Assembly (NCBI RefSeq): GCF_014197015.1
Contig: NZ_JACIET010000001.1
Location: forward strand, 1,240,001-1,304,000
Source: Niveibacterium umoris
Lineage (GTDB): Bacteria; Pseudomonadota; Gammaproteobacteria; Burkholderiales; Rhodocyclaceae
Direction: 5' to 3'
Length of the DNA: 64,000 bases
The first letter of the stretch is position 1; the number at the start of each line of letters is the position of its first letter. Made by a program: the position numbers and the translations under genes. Shown here piece after piece: positions 52,256 to 63,544 of the stretch. The notes beneath the pieces were generated by a model. The model was given only the letters and a program-made list of their open reading frames with translations. It made no database searches and was not told where the DNA came from.

Positions 52256-54673
52256 ATGCAGATGGACACCTTCAGCCCCCCCGCCCCGTATCAACCCGAT
52301 CAGGCACGACCTAGGGTAAGCGCGGCCTTGCATGCCGCCATGCAGCGCCCGCTGGTGGTGGTATTCGCCCCCGGCGGTTATGGCAAGACCTGCGCGCTGC
52401 GAGGCTTCTGGAACGCATGGCGCGGCGCCCGCGCCTGGGTCGATTGCGCTCTGTTCTCGGAAGGCTTCGCGCAAGTGTTGGCAGGTGCCATCGCGGCGGC
52501 AGGAGATGATGGTCTGCTGATCTTCGACGCGGTAGAACGCCTCGACAACGACGCGGCGCTCGCCCTTGCCGCGGTACTCGAACACATTCCGCGCAGCGTG
52601 CGAACGATACTGGCCGGGCGCAACGCCGGACACCTCCCCGTATCCTTATGGCGTTCGCAAGGCAGGCTCGCAGCCATCAACGCACACCATCTTGCCCTGT
52701 CACAGGACGAATGGCGCGAGGCCGGCCTTGATGGCACTGCAGACAGTTGGGCCGGCTGGTGGGGGGCCCGACAGGCTGCGCTGCATGCTGATGCACCCTG
52801 GGATGCGGAACTGGCAATTTGGCTGGATCTCGCCTGGCTCGATGCGCTCGGCGACGCGCAGATCGCCGAACTCGGCCGAGCGGCCCTGCTGCCCGAATCG
52901 CGCCCTGAATGGCTCATGGCGCTGGGCATAGGCGGGCGCGCGCAAGCCGATGCAGCGATCCTCGCGATCGCCACGCTCGCCGGCCCGCTCTGCGATGCCG
53001 GCGGCGGCGTGCGGCTCGCGACACGATTCCGGCCTTACCTCGTCGCCGCCTGGCGTCGACGCGATCCTTCCGCATGGGACTCGGCGCTGCATCAGGGGAC
53101 CAAAGCCCTGTTGGCGCGAGGCGAACACGCCCCCGCCGCCCTGCTGGCCCTGGATGCCGGCGAGACATCACTGTGCCTTGAAGTCATTGCCACGGCCGGC
53201 TGGCGCATGCTGTTCGACCGTAACCGGACTCTTTTGCGCACACTCCTGGACGCGACAGCGACCGAGACCTCCCACGGAGGGCGAGCGGTACTTGAAGCAG
53301 CCTGGAAGGTGGAAGTTGCCAAGCTGCCCCACGAAGCCGACGCACAGGTTTCCTTGCTTTCCGAGCACGCCGATGCGGCCATTGCGGCGCAGGCGCTCGC
53401 GCTGGCAGCTTCGATCTCGTTCCAGTACGACGGATTTGAGTGCGCAGCAAAACACGCGGCCGATGCGATGCATGCCCTGGGCGAGGACCTTCACCCCGCC
53501 TACGCCCTTGCCGAGCATGTTGCCGCAGGATGCGCACTTGCCAACGGCGATCTGGATATTGGCGAGCAGCGTCTCGTGCATATGCTCGCCTGCGCCGACC
53601 GCGACCGGCTCGACTGGCTGCAGTTCGAAGCACTGCACCGCCGTGCATCGATTGCACTGGAACGCGGCGAACTGGACGTCGCCCTGCGCTGGTCGATCGA
53701 ACGGCGCAAACGCATCCGCGCCGCGGGCCTCGAATCCGCTGCCGCGCTGGACCCCAGTGTCAGGCTCGAAGCGATAATCCACCTGCGTCGACTCGATCCT
53801 CAGTCGGCTCGGCGCCTGATCGAAGCCGGCACTGATGCCGCATGCACCTACGGCGAATACTGGAGCTTCACCTACGGGACCCTGCAAACGGTCTGCTCCC
53901 TGCTCGAAGGCGACGGCAACTCAACCTCGGAAGGCGTGCGCTGGCTCGAAACCCAGCTCGCGGAACGCTTTCTTTGCCTGAAGTGGCGCGCCGAGGCGCT
54001 GCTGCCACGCCTGTGGCACCGCGCCCGAGAAGCCGACAACGACGGTCTGCTCGAACTCGCGGCGCGCACCGAGGCAGAGACCTGGCCCGCCTGCATCTAC
54101 CGGGATCGTCGCGACATTCTCTGTGTCGCAGCCCGCATGCTCACGGGCGAGTCGATCGATCCAGAGCCACTTGCCGCCATCATTGGCCGTCTGGAATCCG
54201 GCAACGCGCGCGACCTGGCCGCGCTGGGCAAGCGCGTGCTGGCCTTGCACAGCGCCGATCCGCAGGATCTGCTCGCTGCCGTGCGGGTTTCAGCGGCGCA
54301 GCAGGACCGGCTCGACTGGATGTGGCTGGCGCCGCGCGCACTCGGGCCGCTGGAGGCAATGCTGTCCGACACCTCGTTGGCCTCAGACACCGTGACCCGC
54401 AACTTCCTGCGCGAACTCGTGCAACGGATGCTGGAACGTCGCCGTGCCGTAGCCGACGACAGCGCAGAAATCACCGAAACCGCACCGCCCGCCGGTCTCA
54501 CGAGCAAGGAATGGAAGATCCTGCAACTGATTGGCGATCAGCTCACCAACGAGCAGATCAGCGCGCACATGCATGTTTCATTGGCGACGGTGAAGACGCA
54601 CATCAACCACATCTATTCGAAGCTTGGCATCCGCTCGCGCAGCGAGGCGGTCCATCGCGCGCGGACACTGTAA
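52256..54673 (+). CDS. MalT-like LuxR-family transcriptional activator
   Basis: 805 residues from the ATG at 52256 (in-frame ATGs at 52247 and 52262 are close alternatives). P-loop APGGYGKT at about 38-45, then a STAND-type ATPase region, a long TPR-like helical region (about 300-720), and a C-terminal LuxR HTH LTSKEWKILQLIGDQLTNEQISAHMHVSLATVKTHINHIYSKLG (about 745-790). Proteins of this design bind an inducer and ATP, oligomerise, and activate transcription. Divergent placement makes the kinase/HAD unit a likely target. A role in maltose is possible but not shown. Confidence 0.87.
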   Translation: MQMDTFSPPAPYQPDQARPRVSAALHAAMQRPLVVVFAPGGYGKTCALRGFWNAWRGARAWVDCALFSEGFAQVLAGAIAAAGDDGLLIFDAVERLDNDAALALAAVLEHIPRSVRTILAGRNAGHLPVSLWRSQGRLAAINAHHLALSQDEWREAGLDGTADSWAGWWGARQAALHADAPWDAELAIWLDLAWLDALGDAQIAELGRAALLPESRPEWLMALGIGGRAQADAAILAIATLAGPLCDAGGGVRLATRFRPYLVAAWRRRDPSAWDSALHQGTKALLARGEHAPAALLALDAGETSLCLEVIATAGWRMLFDRNRTLLRTLLDATATETSHGGRAVLEAAWKVEVAKLPHEADAQVSLLSEHADAAIAAQALALAASISFQYDGFECAAKHAADAMHALGEDLHPAYALAEHVAAGCALANGDLDIGEQRLVHMLACADRDRLDWLQFEALHRRASIALERGELDVALRWSIERRKRIRAAGLESAAALDPSVRLEAIIHLRRLDPQSARRLIEAGTDAACTYGEYWSFTYGTLQTVCSLLEGDGNSTSEGVRWLETQLAERFLCLKWRAEALLPRLWHRAREADNDGLLELAARTEAETWPACIYRDRRDILCVAARMLTGESIDPEPLAAIIGRLESGNARDLAALGKRVLALHSADPQDLLAAVRVSAAQQDRLDWMWLAPRALGPLEAMLSDTSLASDTVTRNFLRELVQRMLERRRAVADDSAEITETAPPAGLTSKEWKILQLIGDQLTNEQISAHMHVSLATVKTHINHIYSKLGIRSRSEAVHRARTL

Positions 54674-54721
54674 GAATCCTGATCGTCGGCTACAGTGAAG
54701 CGAACGCAACGGAGACGCAGA

Positions 54722-54736
54722 CGCCTTGTGAAGGCG
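54722..54736 (+). terminator. small hairpin after the LuxR gene
   Basis: CGCCTT-GTG-AAGGCG, 49 bases after the stop codon and without a T-run. Confidence 0.3.
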
Positions 54737-54810
54737 CATCAAGCGCAAGCTGAACAGGTATCGAGCGACTACCGCTTGACGGCAACCAGCAATGAAAAGG
54801 AGCGTGGCGA

Positions 54811-55419
54811 ATGGCTGGATCGCGAGTCCCCGGGCCGGCAGGCCTGACCGACGCAACACCTGTCGTCGAAGACGGCACCGCACCTCGCACGCCCACACCA
54901 CCACCGGGCCCGGTAGGCGTTGCACCGCAGCCGCAGCCTGCAGCGGCTGCAGCAACGCCGGAAACTGACAGCGCGATCGAGGCGCTCAATCTTGCGCCGA
55001 CGGCGCGACTGGCAGCCTATGCGCTGAAGAAGGCGCACCCGTCGGTCACGTTTACGAGCGGCCGCCGCGGCAAGGAAGATCAGGCGCGCGCGATGGCAAG
55101 CAATGTCGTCAAGAACCGCAAGTGGATCGAAGAGACTTACGCCAACAGCCCCTTGCGGAAGAAGTGTCAGGACTGGGTCGACAACAACCCGGGCAAGAAA
55201 ACCCAGGCGGAGATCCAGGAAGGCCTGCTCTCCGTGTTCAACGAAGCCACCGATGAAGATCTCGGCAAGTTCAGCAAACACCTCTCAGGCATGGCGTTCG
55301 ACGTACAGCCGGTCGATGACGACGCCGAGGCGATCAAGAAAACGATCCGCGGGCTTGAAGGCCTGGACAAGTTTCTCGACAAGGAAGGCGGCCTGGTTCG
55401 CTGGCATGCACAATTCTGA
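54811..55419 (+). CDS. M15-peptidase-like protein with proline-rich N-terminus
   Basis: 202 residues after an AAGGAG site. Residues 1-50 are Pro/Ala/Thr-rich and disordered-looking with no signal peptide. Residues 75-202 resemble a peptidase M15/DD-carboxypeptidase domain: the SGRR start (83-86), the zinc-binding SxHxxGxAxD pattern as SKHLSGMAFD with His157 and Asp164, and the C-terminal WHAQF with His199. The substrate would be peptidoglycan peptides. Without an export signal it needs another route to the periplasm, such as a type VI secretion apparatus. A small exported protein is encoded 7 bases downstream. Confidence 0.72.
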   Translation: MAGSRVPGPAGLTDATPVVEDGTAPRTPTPPPGPVGVAPQPQPAAAAATPETDSAIEALNLAPTARLAAYALKKAHPSVTFTSGRRGKEDQARAMASNVVKNRKWIEETYANSPLRKKCQDWVDNNPGKKTQAEIQEGLLSVFNEATDEDLGKFSKHLSGMAFDVQPVDDDAEAIKKTIRGLEGLDKFLDKEGGLVRWHAQF

Positions 55420-55426
55420 GATCTCC

Positions 55427-56011
55427 ATGACCCGAAATCGCATGCGTCGGCACGCGCCCTTTCTGGCGGTTCTGTTGTTCGTGTGCTCCGGAGCGCTTGC
55501 GGACGGCATGGCGCCACCGGTGATACCCGCTTCGGCTGGCTGCGAGGCCACGATGCGCTCGCTATCGAAGGACGCGCGGGCAGCGGCCATTGCACTGCGA
55601 GACGCAACCGAAAAAGGCCCCCTGTTCGTCACCCTGGCGAGACACTCGGCGCTGCGCAGCTGCGAGACCCGATCAAATGGTGCTGCTGCGCTCACGCTGC
55701 GCTATCGATTCGCCAACGGCGACCGCCTGATCGTCCAGCGCGACGCAACGATCGAGTTTCTCGACCAGTCCGCACAGTTGAAGAACGGCATGACGGAACC
55801 GCCCGAATCCGTGCTCTCTGCCGCGGAGATCGCAGCCTTCGGTGAAGGCGGTTGCGGCATAGACTGGAAGTCGCCCGAGTCCTCGGCATCGGCCGATCAT
55901 CCGGCGGAGGTGACCTACATCTATCGCGGCGAGACCTGCAATTGCCAAGCCCGCATCCGACGCGCCGCCAACGGCAGGCTCATCGCACTGACGCTCCGCA
56001 GCGCCTGTTGA
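55427..56011 (+). CDS. small exported Cys-rich protein (possible cognate inhibitor)
   Basis: 194 residues from the ATG at 55427; an in-frame ATG at 55406 would overlap the peptidase gene. Signal peptide about 1-26 (AVLLFVCSGALAD), then a mature domain with six cysteines (GCEAT, SCET, GGCG, TCNC and the C-terminal Cys) that could form disulfides in the periplasm. No family recognised. Tight coupling to the M15-like gene suggests it binds or protects against that enzyme. Confidence 0.65.
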   Translation: MTRNRMRRHAPFLAVLLFVCSGALADGMAPPVIPASAGCEATMRSLSKDARAAAIALRDATEKGPLFVTLARHSALRSCETRSNGAAALTLRYRFANGDRLIVQRDATIEFLDQSAQLKNGMTEPPESVLSAAEIAAFGEGGCGIDWKSPESSASADHPAEVTYIYRGETCNCQARIRRAANGRLIALTLRSAC

Positions 56012-56034
56012 AGCCTGGCCCGATAGCGAATCAG

Positions 56035-56055
56035 GGCGTCGCCGTCGGCGACGCC
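56035..56055. terminator. hairpin between convergent genes
   Basis: A perfect 9-bp stem GGCGTCGCC/GGCGACGCC with loop GTC in the gap between the small exported protein and frdD. No T-run on either side. Confidence 0.55.
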
Positions 56056-56159
56056 GAGGCGACCTTCCCCGCCAGTACGCGATGCACGATTAACCTTTAC
56101 ACCGAGATCCAGGTGCGTCGTGCGTCCGGCCTCACCATGCCGGCTTCGACAGGTGCAGA

Positions 56160-56516
56160 TCAGAAACCGATCGACAACAGCGCCGCAGCGATGATGACGG
56201 TGGCGGTAGCGGGCAGGCCGTAGCACAACGCGCGCGCAAAACTTCCGGCGTGGATGCCGAAGTCGTGCAGGCTGTGGAAGATGCGATGACCCGCGTGCCA
56301 CAGGAAGAGCGACACCACGCCAAAGAGTACCCCCTTGCCAAGCCAGTGCTGTGCGAGCGCATGTGCGTTGTCATAGCGCAGCGCATCTGGGCCGAGCAAG
56401 CCAAGCGGAACGGCGATTCCAGTGATCAGGATCAGCGCCGGCCCAATCAGCGCAGCAAGCATGCCACCCGCGCCGAACAGCGCCCAGAAGATCGGCTCGT
56501 TTGAACGACGGCTCAT
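56160..56516 (-). CDS. frdD: fumarate reductase membrane anchor subunit D
   Basis: 118 residues with three hydrophobic helices: FWALFGAGGMLAALIGPALILI, HWLGKGVLFGVVSLFLWHAGHRIFHSLHDFG and LCYGLPATATVIIAAALL. The WHAGHRIFHSLHD stretch is the FrdD signature and holds the quinone-site His residues. Last gene of frdABCD, overlapping frdC by 4 bases (ATGA). With FrdC it anchors the catalytic subunits and passes electrons from menaquinol. Confidence 0.92.
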   Translation of the reverse strand: MSRRSNEPIFWALFGAGGMLAALIGPALILITGIAVPLGLLGPDALRYDNAHALAQHWLGKGVLFGVVSLFLWHAGHRIFHSLHDFGIHAGSFARALCYGLPATATVIIAAALLSIGF

Positions 56517-56917
56517 CTCAGCACTCCCCAGGCCACAACGATCACGATCAAGCTCGCAATGGCGGTCGCAGCAAGGCCACCGGCAAAGATCGCCGAGGCT
56601 CCGACACGTTCGCCCCGAACGCGAATCGGCGGCAAGGTCTTCGGCATGATCTTGAACCAGCTCCAGCTGTGGTAGCCCACCGCAACCAGCATGACCAGGT
56701 GCACCGCGATCGACAGGGGATGCCGTAGCACCGCAAGCCACGCATTCCACGCCCCCTCGCCCTGCATCACGCAAAGCACCCCGCTCAGCAGCACCAATGC
56801 GTAGGCCGCCACAAAGCAGGCTGTCGCCTCATGGATCACATACTCGACAAAGTAGGGATTCCGGCGCCACCAGCCTTGCATCGGGCGCTTGTAGGGGCGC
56901 CGCGGATTCGCGCTCAT
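56513..56917 (-). CDS. frdC: fumarate reductase membrane anchor subunit C
   Basis: 134 residues: a basic N-terminus with YKRPMQGWWRRNPYFVEYVIHEATACF, the FrdC signature, and three helices. The Glu in YVIHEATA is the quinone-site residue. The subunit has no heme-ligand pattern, so this is the heme-free E. coli-type complex. Its start overlaps the frdB stop by 4 bases. Confidence 0.93.
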   Translation of the reverse strand: MSANPRRPYKRPMQGWWRRNPYFVEYVIHEATACFVAAYALVLLSGVLCVMQGEGAWNAWLAVLRHPLSIAVHLVMLVAVGYHSWSWFKIMPKTLPPIRVRGERVGASAIFAGGLAATAIASLIVIVVAWGVLR

Positions 56918-57669
56918 TTGCAGTCTCCCTTCGGCCGCACGAAGCGCAGGAAATAGTCCTGCGCCACCTTGGTCTTGTTCACGTTCACCGCGTTGGCCGG
57001 GTCGACGCCCTTCGGGCACACCTCGGAGCAATAGCCCACCGCCGTGCAGTTGAAGACCCCCTCATGGCCGTGGATTTCCTGCATCCGCTCGGCCTCGCCA
57101 CCATCCCGCGAATCGGCGTTGTAACGGTGCAGCAGCGCGATGATGCCAGGGCCGAGGAATTCGTCATTGAGCCCGTACTGCGGGCAGGCGGCGTAGCAAA
57201 GCATGCAGTTGATGCACGACGAGAACTGCTCATACACATCCAGCTCCGCCGGCGTCTGGATGTATTCCCCTTGCTCCAGCGTGCGAGCCTCTTTCGGAAT
57301 GATCCAGGGTTTGATGCGCTGCAACTTCTCGATGAAGTCGTCCGCCACAACGACCAGGTCGCGCTCGATCGGAAAGTGCGCAAGTGCCTCGACGCGAATC
57401 CGTTGCGGGTAATAGTCGCGCAGGAAGGTTTTGCAGGCGAGCTTCGGCACGCCATTGACCATCATCCCGCAACTGCCGCAGATCGCCATGCGGCAAGACC
57501 AGCGAAAGCTGAGCGTGCCATCGAGCCAGTCCTTGATGTGCTGGATCCCCTGCAGCACCGACATGTCGTCCGCATAGGGCACGACATACACCTGCGGTAC
57601 CGGATGCGCATCCTGCTCTGGCCGGTAGCGCAGCACTTCGATCTCGATCGTCTTCTGCTGTTCAGACAC
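56914..57669 (-). CDS. frdB: fumarate reductase iron-sulfur subunit
   Basis: 251 residues starting at a GTG that overlaps the frdA stop codon (GTGTCTGA) and follows AGGAG. Cluster ligands: [2Fe-2S] in CRMAICGSCGMMVNG and C-x later, [4Fe-4S] in CINCMLCYAACP, [3Fe-4S] in CTAVGYCSEVCPKG. It moves electrons between FrdA and the membrane quinone site. Confidence 0.95.
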   Translation of the reverse strand: MSEQQKTIEIEVLRYRPEQDAHPVPQVYVVPYADDMSVLQGIQHIKDWLDGTLSFRWSCRMAICGSCGMMVNGVPKLACKTFLRDYYPQRIRVEALAHFPIERDLVVVADDFIEKLQRIKPWIIPKEARTLEQGEYIQTPAELDVYEQFSSCINCMLCYAACPQYGLNDEFLGPGIIALLHRYNADSRDGGEAERMQEIHGHEGVFNCTAVGYCSEVCPKGVDPANAVNVNKTKVAQDYFLRFVRPKGDCK

Positions 57670-59446
57670 CGGCGGCGCTCCTTTCCTGCTCTGCCCGCTC
57701 GCCTTCCGCTCCGTAGGCGCGAACCCCCGGCGGCAAACGTGTGATCTTCACCGCGCCGTACTCGATGCGTGGCGCATCGCGACCCGCACGGATCGCGAGC
57801 GAGTGCTTGAGGTAGTTAGCGTCGTCGCGTGCCTCGAAACCATCGAGCCGCTGATGCGCACCGCGCGATTCGCGCCGTTGCAGCGCCGAATGCGCCATCG
57901 CCTGCGCGACTTCGAGCTGGTAGCCCAACTCTATCGCGAGCAGCCATTCCGAATTCCACACCCGCGAACGATCGTCGAGCTTCACACGCGCAAAACGCTC
58001 ACGCAGTTCCGCGAGCTTGTCGCAGGTCGCCTGCATTTCATTGCCCAAGCGATAGATGCCGCAGCCCTGCTCCATCGTCTGCGCCATCTCGGTCCGCAAT
58101 GTGGCGATTCGCTCCGTGCCGTTCTGGGTGACGACACCGCGAACACGCTGCTCGACGTCTGCCGCTTGCTCCGCCAACACATGTGGCCGCATCGGTGCGG
58201 CTTCCTGAGCGAAACGCGCAGCCTCTTCACCGGCCACTTTGCCGAACACGCACAACTCGGCCAGCGAATTCGAACCAAGCCGGTTCGCGCCATGGATGCC
58301 GACGCTGGAGCACTCGCCTGCCGCATACAGCCCGCGCAGCGGTGCTGCGCAGCGACCGTCGACCAGTATGCCGCCCATCGTGTAGTGCACCGCCGGGCGC
58401 ACCGGAATCGGCGCCTTGGCGGGGTCTATGCCGAGAAACTCTTCGGCCAGCTCGCAGATCTGCGGCAGCCGCTCGCGCAGCTTCTTCTCGCCCAGGTGCC
58501 GCAGGTCGAGATTTACGGCCGATCCCCAGCGAGTCTCCAAAGTGCGCCCCTTGCGCTCTTCATGCCAGAACGCCTGAGAAAGCCTGTCGCGAGGCCCGAG
58601 CTCCATCGCCTTCTTGCGCGGCCAAGGGTCAGCCGGACCGAGTCCGTAATCCTGCAGGTAGCGATAGCCATCCCGGTTGGTCAGAATCCCGCCTTCGCCA
58701 CGACACCCTTCGGTAAACAGCAGACCGGTTCCGGGCATGCAGGTCGGGTGGTACTGCACGAACTCCATGTCGCGCAGCGGTACGCCGTGGCGGTACGCCA
58801 GCGCCATGCCGTCGCCGGTGACGATGCCGCCATTGGTGTTTTCGCGGAACACCCGCCCTGCGCCGCCGGTGGCAAGCACCACCGCCGACGCCTGGATCTG
58901 GATGCATTCACCGCTGGCGATCTCGATCGCGACCACGCCGCCACAGCGCCCTTCGTCGACCAGCAGGTCGGCGCAGAAATGCTCGTCGAAGCGCTTGATC
59001 GACGGATACTTCATCGAGGTCTGGAACAAGGTGTGCAGCATGTGGAAGCCGGTCTTGTCAGCGGCGAACCACGTGCGCTCGATCTTCATGCCGCCGAAGG
59101 CGCGCACATTGATGTGGCCGTCTTCCTTGCGGCTCCAGGGGCAACCCCAGTGTTCGAGTTGCACCATCTCTTCGACACAACGGGCGACGAAGAAGTCCAC
59201 CACGTCCTGTTCGCAGAGCCAGTCGCCACCCGCGACGGTGTCGTGGAAATGGTGATCGAGGCTGTCGTGTGCCTGCACCACCGCCGCCGAACCGCCTTCG
59301 GCCGCCACCGTGTGGCTGCGCATCGGGTAGACCTTCGACACCAATGCCACTCGCAAGCGCGGATCGCACTCTGCCACCGCAATGGCGGCACGCAAGCCCG
59401 CCCCCCCAGCTCCGACGACCACGACGTCAGCCTGATGAATCTGCAT
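57662..59446 (-). CDS. frdA: fumarate reductase flavoprotein subunit
   Basis: 594 residues. FAD-binding VVVGAGGAGLRAAIAVAE at the start, then the covalent FAD His in RSHTVAAEGGSAAV. Substrate-site sequences follow: QYHPTCMPGTGLLFTEG, VHYTMGGILVDGRC and GANRLGSNSLAELCVFG. First gene of frdABCD, with a GGAGGGGG ribosome site. It reduces fumarate to succinate in anaerobic respiration, facing the cytoplasm. The upstream gap holds one FNR-like half site (TTGAT on the minus strand near 59540) but no full palindrome. Confidence 0.96.
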   Translation of the reverse strand: MQIHQADVVVVGAGGAGLRAAIAVAECDPRLRVALVSKVYPMRSHTVAAEGGSAAVVQAHDSLDHHFHDTVAGGDWLCEQDVVDFFVARCVEEMVQLEHWGCPWSRKEDGHINVRAFGGMKIERTWFAADKTGFHMLHTLFQTSMKYPSIKRFDEHFCADLLVDEGRCGGVVAIEIASGECIQIQASAVVLATGGAGRVFRENTNGGIVTGDGMALAYRHGVPLRDMEFVQYHPTCMPGTGLLFTEGCRGEGGILTNRDGYRYLQDYGLGPADPWPRKKAMELGPRDRLSQAFWHEERKGRTLETRWGSAVNLDLRHLGEKKLRERLPQICELAEEFLGIDPAKAPIPVRPAVHYTMGGILVDGRCAAPLRGLYAAGECSSVGIHGANRLGSNSLAELCVFGKVAGEEAARFAQEAAPMRPHVLAEQAADVEQRVRGVVTQNGTERIATLRTEMAQTMEQGCGIYRLGNEMQATCDKLAELRERFARVKLDDRSRVWNSEWLLAIELGYQLEVAQAMAHSALQRRESRGAHQRLDGFEARDDANYLKHSLAIRAGRDAPRIEYGAVKITRLPPGVRAYGAEGERAEQERSAAGV

Positions 59447-59586
59447 GCCCCCTCCCGCGGTACGCGGCCGAATCCCCGCGACGTTCGGCCAACCGACGCC
59501 GAGTGTGCGCGTACGGATTGCGAGAGTTCTTCGCCTAAATCAAACCGGAGCCAGCCTGCACGATTTACCGGCAGGCAGAGTCTGGG

Positions 59587-60015
59587 TCATGTCTTGGGCC
59601 ACAGGATCATCTGCGTACAGCGAAACAAGGCGATTTTCGTACCGTCGGCACGCCGCACTTCGGCATCCCACACCTGCGTGGTGCGGCCCAGATGCACCGC
59701 GCGCGCCTCGCACAGCACCTCGCCTTCCTTCGCGGTAGAAAGGAAGTTGGTCTTGAGTTCGATCGTCGTGAAGTTGCTCGCACCCTCCGGCAGATGCGCG
59801 ATCGCACCATAGCCACAGGCGGAATCGGCGAGCAGTACGACACTCGCCGCATGCAGGAACCCATTCGGCGCCATCACCTCGGGGCCAAGGGGCAGCTTGG
59901 CGATCAGGCGACCTTGCTCAAGCTCCAGCACTTCGAATCCGTGGTGCCCGGGCAGGCAACCGGGGCTCCACGCGTTGAGTTTGGCCACCGACATGTCCGC
60001 GCGCAGCGTGCTCAT
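59587..60015 (-). CDS. PaaI-type hotdog thioesterase
   Basis: 142 residues from the ATG after GGAGAG. The hotdog fold is visible as VMAPNGFLHAASVVLLADSACGYGAIAHLPEG with the usual helix Asp, then TTIELKTNFLSTAKEGEVLCEARAVHLGRTTQVWDAEV. Likely hydrolyses acyl-CoA or aryl-CoA thioesters. It lies 22 bases after the alaS terminator, transcribed in the same direction, so it probably has little independent promoter space and may depend on read-through. Confidence 0.86.
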   Translation of the reverse strand: MSTLRADMSVAKLNAWSPGCLPGHHGFEVLELEQGRLIAKLPLGPEVMAPNGFLHAASVVLLADSACGYGAIAHLPEGASNFTTIELKTNFLSTAKEGEVLCEARAVHLGRTTQVWDAEVRRADGTKIALFRCTQMILWPKT

Positions 60016-60037
60016 GCTCACTCTCCAGAAATGAAAA

Positions 60038-60057
60038 GGGCCGCCCGAAGGCGGCCC
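60038..60057 (-). terminator. rho-independent terminator of alaS
   Basis: GGGCCGCC-TTCG-GGCGGCCC on the minus strand, with a UUCG-type tetraloop, then TTTTCATTT. It is 16 bases after the alaS stop and directly upstream of the thioesterase gene. Confidence 0.92.
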
Positions 60058-60073
60058 CGCAATCTCACCCGGA

Positions 60074-62701
<2,628 letters not shown>

Positions 62702-62797
62702 GACGGTCCGGTCAGTGCTCGCGCAATGAGCGCGAATGGGTCAATGGAAACGCGAGATTGTAACTGAAAGCCCTGTCGCGCCATGCGGCGCGGCCGA

Positions 62798-63535
62798 TCA
62801 GGCAAGTACCGCGAGCAGATCTGGCCGATCGGTGATGACAGAGTCGACGCCCCAGCCGAGCAGGGCTCGGGCGCATTCGGGATCATTTTCGGTGTAAACG
62901 CCGAGCATGAGATCAGCTTGCTTTACCGAGGCAGCCACTGCAGGCGTCAGCCGTTTGGCATTGCAGACCAGCCCGGCGGCGCCAAGGCGCCGCACGTGCA
63001 GCGCCCAATCCGCCGGGATCGTGTCGAACAGGATCGCTCGTGGCAGGGTCGGTGCCGCCGCTGCTGCGGCTTCGAGGGCATCGAGGCTGAACGACGACAA
63101 TACCGGCAGCCGATCGTCGCCAGCCCAGCCGCGCGCGGCGACCTCCGCCGCGATGCGCCCGGTCTCCCGCTCAAAGCCTGCCGCCGGCTTGATTTCGACG
63201 TTGGCGGCGATGCCGAGCGCGCGACAGCGCCGGATCGCGTCGGCGAAGAAAGGAATCCGTTCGCCGGCGAACCGTTCTGCGCGCCATGCGCCTGCGTCCA
63301 AAGCGTGGAGTGTCGCATCGGAAGTCTCACAGACTCGACCGCGGCCGTTGGTGGTGCGTTCGAGCGTCTCGTCGTGAATCAGGATCGGGGTGCGGTCAAC
63401 GCTGAGCATGACGTCGAACTCCACGCCGCGGCATCCATGCGCCAGCGCGAATTCCAGTCCGATCAGCGTGTTTTCGGGGGCCAGCGTGCCGCCGCAGCGA
63501 TGCGCGACAATGCGCGGCAGCGACCACTGGCCCAT
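62798..63535 (-). CDS. ugpQ: glycerophosphodiester phosphodiesterase
   Basis: 245 residues. Catalytic sequences: IVAHRCGGTLAPENTL with the general-acid His, GVEFDVMLSVDRTPILIHDETLERTTNGRG with the metal ligands, and VEIKP. No signal peptide, so it is the cytoplasmic UgpQ form that turns imported glycerophosphodiesters into glycerol-3-phosphate and an alcohol. It starts 9 bases after the ugpB stop codon. Confidence 0.94.
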   Translation of the reverse strand: MGQWSLPRIVAHRCGGTLAPENTLIGLEFALAHGCRGVEFDVMLSVDRTPILIHDETLERTTNGRGRVCETSDATLHALDAGAWRAERFAGERIPFFADAIRRCRALGIAANVEIKPAAGFERETGRIAAEVAARGWAGDDRLPVLSSFSLDALEAAAAAAPTLPRAILFDTIPADWALHVRRLGAAGLVCNAKRLTPAVAASVKQADLMLGVYTENDPECARALLGWGVDSVITDRPDLLAVLA

Positions 63536-63544
63536 GGTGCGCTT

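Noticed and set aside
52256-54673. Naming the LuxR-type activator malT because of the amylase and MalE-like genes.
   Set aside because: Those genes are 7-20 kb away and face other promoters; the adjacent kinase-like/HAD unit is the likelier target, and the N-terminal domain is not clearly MalT.
59530-59545. FNR/ANR box upstream of frdA.
   Set aside because: Only one TTGAT half-site is present on the minus strand; the second half (ATCAA at the right spacing) is absent.
57803-59812. A 669-codon open frame on the plus strand opposite frdA.
   Set aside because: It is antisense to a clearly functional flavoprotein gene; long opposite frames are common in GC-rich coding DNA. The translation is low-complexity and Arg/His-rich without a known fold.
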